Source of the DNA: an uncultured Mollicutes bacterium
GTDB taxonomy: Bacteria > Bacillota_I > Bacilli_A > UBA3375
Reading direction: 5' to 3'
Assembly: GCA_900551955.1 (NCBI GenBank)
Contig: UWSE01000024.1
Location: 1-6,728 of the forward strand
Length of the DNA stretch: 6,728 bases
Part shown: in pieces, positions 5,626 to 6,728 of the stretch
Layout: each line of letters starts with the position of its first letter
Position numbering within the stretch: position 1 is the first letter of the stretch
The notes under the pieces: model-generated
What the model was told of the DNA's origin: nothing
What the model saw: the letters and a program-made list of their open reading frames with translations, nothing else
Database searches by the model: none
Program-made: the position numbers and the translations under genes

Positions 5626-5651
5626 TATAACAAAGTGTGGGTAAAACCACA
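5626..5651 (+). promoter_or_regulatory. T3 promoter -10 and 5' hairpin
   Basis: AAAAAGGGTTATAAC with -10 TATAAC at 5626-5631, then the hairpin TGTGG-GTAAAA-CCACA (5636-5651) and the ribosome-binding site AAAGGGGG. The layout is the same as for T1 and T2. Confidence 0.65.
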
Positions 5652-5664
5652 GAAAGGGGGTGAA

Positions 5665-5757
5665 ATGAAATCCTGCTTTAACATAAGCCTTGCAAAGATT
5701 AAAAATTTATTGGGGATCCTATATTATATACTCAAAATAATTTTGATCTTCGTGTAG
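5665..5757 (+). CDS. T3: 30-residue hydrophobic peptide, putative type I toxin
   Basis: 30 aa, starting MKSCFNISLAKIKN, then LLGILYYILKIILIFV (15-30), one residue different from T2 in this half. ATG follows AAAGGGGG. It ends at TAG before its own terminator and is convergent with dnaX. Nucleotide divergence from T2 is concentrated in codons 3-8, the region paired by AT5. AT5 is the cognate RNA by start-region and loop complementarity. A small membrane-spanning toxin is the likeliest role; a regulatory or signalling peptide cannot be excluded. Confidence 0.82.
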   Translation: MKSCFNISLAKIKNLLGILYYILKIILIFV

Positions 5758-5761
5758 GCCT

Positions 5762-5788
5762 AGGAGGATTAACCATCCTCCTTTTTTA
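5762..5788 (+). terminator. T3 intrinsic terminator with pairing loop
   Basis: Stem AGGAGGAT/ATCCTCCT around 5762-5782, then a run of T. The loop region TTAACCA keeps the YUNR pattern (UUAA), and TAACCA is complementary to the AT5 terminator loop. Confidence 0.92.
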
Positions 5789-5795
5789 TTGAATT

Positions 5796-5823
5796 AAAAA
5801 AGTGGAGTGAGACTACTCCACTT
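5796..5823 (-). terminator. dnaX terminator, of the same type as the AT terminators
   Basis: AAGTGGAGT/ACTCCACTT stem (5800-5823) with a run of six T on the minus strand, 14 nt after the dnaX stop codon. The stem is nearly identical to those of AT1-AT5, but the loop (GAGACT on the plus strand) matches no toxin here. No AT body or promoter precedes it. It may be the remnant of a sixth AT copy taken over by dnaX, or the site where the array was joined by recombination. Confidence 0.88.
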
Positions 5824-5837
5824 TAAGTTATCAAATA

Positions 5838-6728
5838 CTACTTTCTAATTACTTTAACATCACTATATTTACTTTTAACTACATTATATAGATTTTGTTC
5901 TTGTTGTTCTTTTACTTTTTGGCGATAATATTCTTTATTTGCTTCCCATTGACTATAAGGCATTAAAAATACTTTAAAGGGAACTTTTTTAGCATTGATT
6001 AAGACTGTATTAATATCATCAACTCTAGTATCAAAGTGTGGATAATCTTTTTCTTCTAAACTAAGCACACATCCACGCTCTCCACAAGCATGGACGTTAG
6101 CTTTTTCAAAGAATTTGGCAATGCCAAATTTTTGATGTGATTCTAACATCTCTTTAATTGATTTAAACGCTGTTGCTAGTGCTACTTTCTCTTGTTTAGT
6201 AGCACTAGATAACACTTCCATTAGTGTTATTTCTTGACTCGCATTAAATAGATCATCTAAATTGACAGGTTGTTTAGTTTCCTCAACAGAAGGTGTAACC
6301 TCCTGTTGTATAACTTCTTCTTCAACTACCACATCAACACTAGGTTGTGGAGTTGGTGGATCAACAATGTCTTTAATAGTTGACATTTCTTCTTTTTTAA
6401 TTGGTTCTGATTTAAAACGTTCTTCTTCCTTTAATTCAACACGTTTAGTATTAATTCCTGTTTGGATATTAATATCTAAACGTTGCGCATCTAATACTTT
6501 TGGATCTAATTTACTTTCATTAGGATACTCTAGTTGATTAAAATCAAATTCATCATCAGGAAGTTGTTGTTTTAAACTTTCTAAATCAAGTGGTTGATAG
6601 TGAGTTTGATTAATTGCTTGTTTAGTATCCACTAAACTAGCAATTTGAATTAAATACACTTCAATAGTTAACTTAATATTATTCGAACGATTAATATTAA
6701 GTAATAATTCATTAAGTAATTTTAAACT
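5838..6728 (-). CDS. dnaX: DNA polymerase III subunit gamma/tau, C-terminal part (5' end outside window)
   Basis: The last 296 codons of the clamp-loader subunit. The frame is open to the right edge (…LNELLLNINRSNNIKLTIEVYLIQIASL), so the in-frame GTG at 6659 is internal. The first 35 residues match the helical end of domain III (the L-N-E-L-L…E-x-x-L-I-x-x-A-S pattern). A charged, Pro- and Glu-rich linker follows (SEPIKKEEM, PPTPQPSVDVVVEEE), then a C-terminal domain with LDDLFNASQEITLMEVLSSA and ending SKYSDVKVIRK, presumably the tau domain that binds the polymerase alpha subunit. The AAA+ ATPase and zinc parts are outside. The call rests on this architecture plus the nearby ybaB. It is terminated at 5796-5823 and now separated from ybaB by the toxin-antitoxin array. 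Confidence 0.85.
   Translation of the reverse strand, partial: SLKLLNELLLNINRSNNIKLTIEVYLIQIASLVDTKQAINQTHYQPLDLESLKQQLPDDEFDFNQLEYPNESKLDPKVLDAQRLDINIQTGINTKRVELKEEERFKSEPIKKEEMSTIKDIVDPPTPQPSVDVVVEEEVIQQEVTPSVEETKQPVNLDDLFNASQEITLMEVLSSATKQEKVALATAFKSIKEMLESHQKFGIAKFFEKANVHACGERGCVLSLEEKDYPHFDTRVDDINTVLINAKKVPFKVFLMPYSQWEANKEYYRQKVKEQQEQNLYNVVKSKYSDVKVIRK

Noticed and set aside
3900..5782. Small plus-strand genes as leader peptides of attenuators or members of the Fst family
   Set aside because: Each is followed at once by a terminator with no downstream gene on that strand, and there are no runs of regulatory codons. The sequence lacks the Fst pattern, although the RNA logic is similar.
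3748..5823. Regularly repeated GTGGAGT…ACTCCAC units as a possible CRISPR array for the nearby cas9
   Set aside because: The units are irregularly spaced (from tens to several hundred bases), are terminator hairpins with runs of T, and are joined to promoters and small genes. There are no equal repeats with short unique spacers.
3745..5823. MITE or insertion sequence copies
   Set aside because: No terminal inverted repeats spanning the units, no target duplications and no transposase; the similarity follows functional parts (promoter, hairpin, terminator).
6262..6537. Open frame on the plus strand opposite dnaX
   Set aside because: A Ser/Thr/Val-rich frame produced by the complement of the Glu-rich DnaX linker; no ribosome-binding site or conserved features.
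1..6728. UGA read as tryptophan (genetic code 4)
   Set aside because: All main genes are open under the standard bacterial code, and tryptophans I traced in Cas9 and Fic are TGG.

Overview
The window is AT-rich, and all the host genes lie on the minus strand. UGA is not read as tryptophan: every Trp codon I traced in Cas9 and Fic is TGG. The gene set (DnaX, YbaB, a WalJ/YycJ-type hydrolase, RlmH and a compact Cas9) suggests a low-GC Gram-positive bacterium of the Bacillota/Mycoplasmatota, perhaps related to Erysipelotrichia or Acholeplasma. It is not a code-4 Mycoplasma. The lineage is an inference from content only.

Layout in minus-strand transcription order (right to left): the 3' end of dnaX (5838-6728) with its terminator (5796-5823); an accessory block of about 2 kb (about 3745-5782); then ybaB (3354-3656), walJ-like (2620-3360) and rlmH (2153-2620), overlapping or nearly so; then the 5' two thirds of cas9 (1-2078), cut by the left edge just before RuvC-III. 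dnaX and ybaB are neighbours in most bacteria, so the block looks inserted between them. ybaB now has an extended -10 promoter of its own.

The block is the most interesting part. On the plus strand it holds three paralogous 30-codon genes (T1 3957-4049, T2 4486-4578, T3 5665-5757). Each has a -10 box, a 5' hairpin, a strong Shine-Dalgarno, a hydrophobic C-terminal half and an intrinsic terminator. On the minus strand it holds five copies of a short RNA gene of about 85-95 nt (AT1-AT5). Each has a TATAAT box, a long 5' hairpin, a segment antisense to a toxin-type ribosome-binding site and start codon, and an intrinsic terminator. Two separated signals pair each small gene with one RNA. The antisense segment matches the start region of T1 in AT2, T2 in AT3 and T3 in AT5. 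The six bases in the terminator loop match in the same pairs (TGACTA, TGACCA, TAACCA). This is the logic of the Fst/par type I toxin-antitoxin systems, but the peptide does not resemble Fst. AT1 and AT4 have no matching toxin in the window.

A class III Fic AMP-transferase gene (4735-5352) lies inside the array between AT5 and AT4. It has no clear promoter of its own. Just upstream is a perfect 19-bp tandem duplication that puts a better start codon out of frame.

Other oddities: the walJ-like gene has no ATG, GTG or TTG at the family's usual N-terminus and probably starts at ATT. cas9 directly follows rlmH without a visible terminator between them. No CRISPR array, tracrRNA, tRNA, rRNA or transposase was seen.
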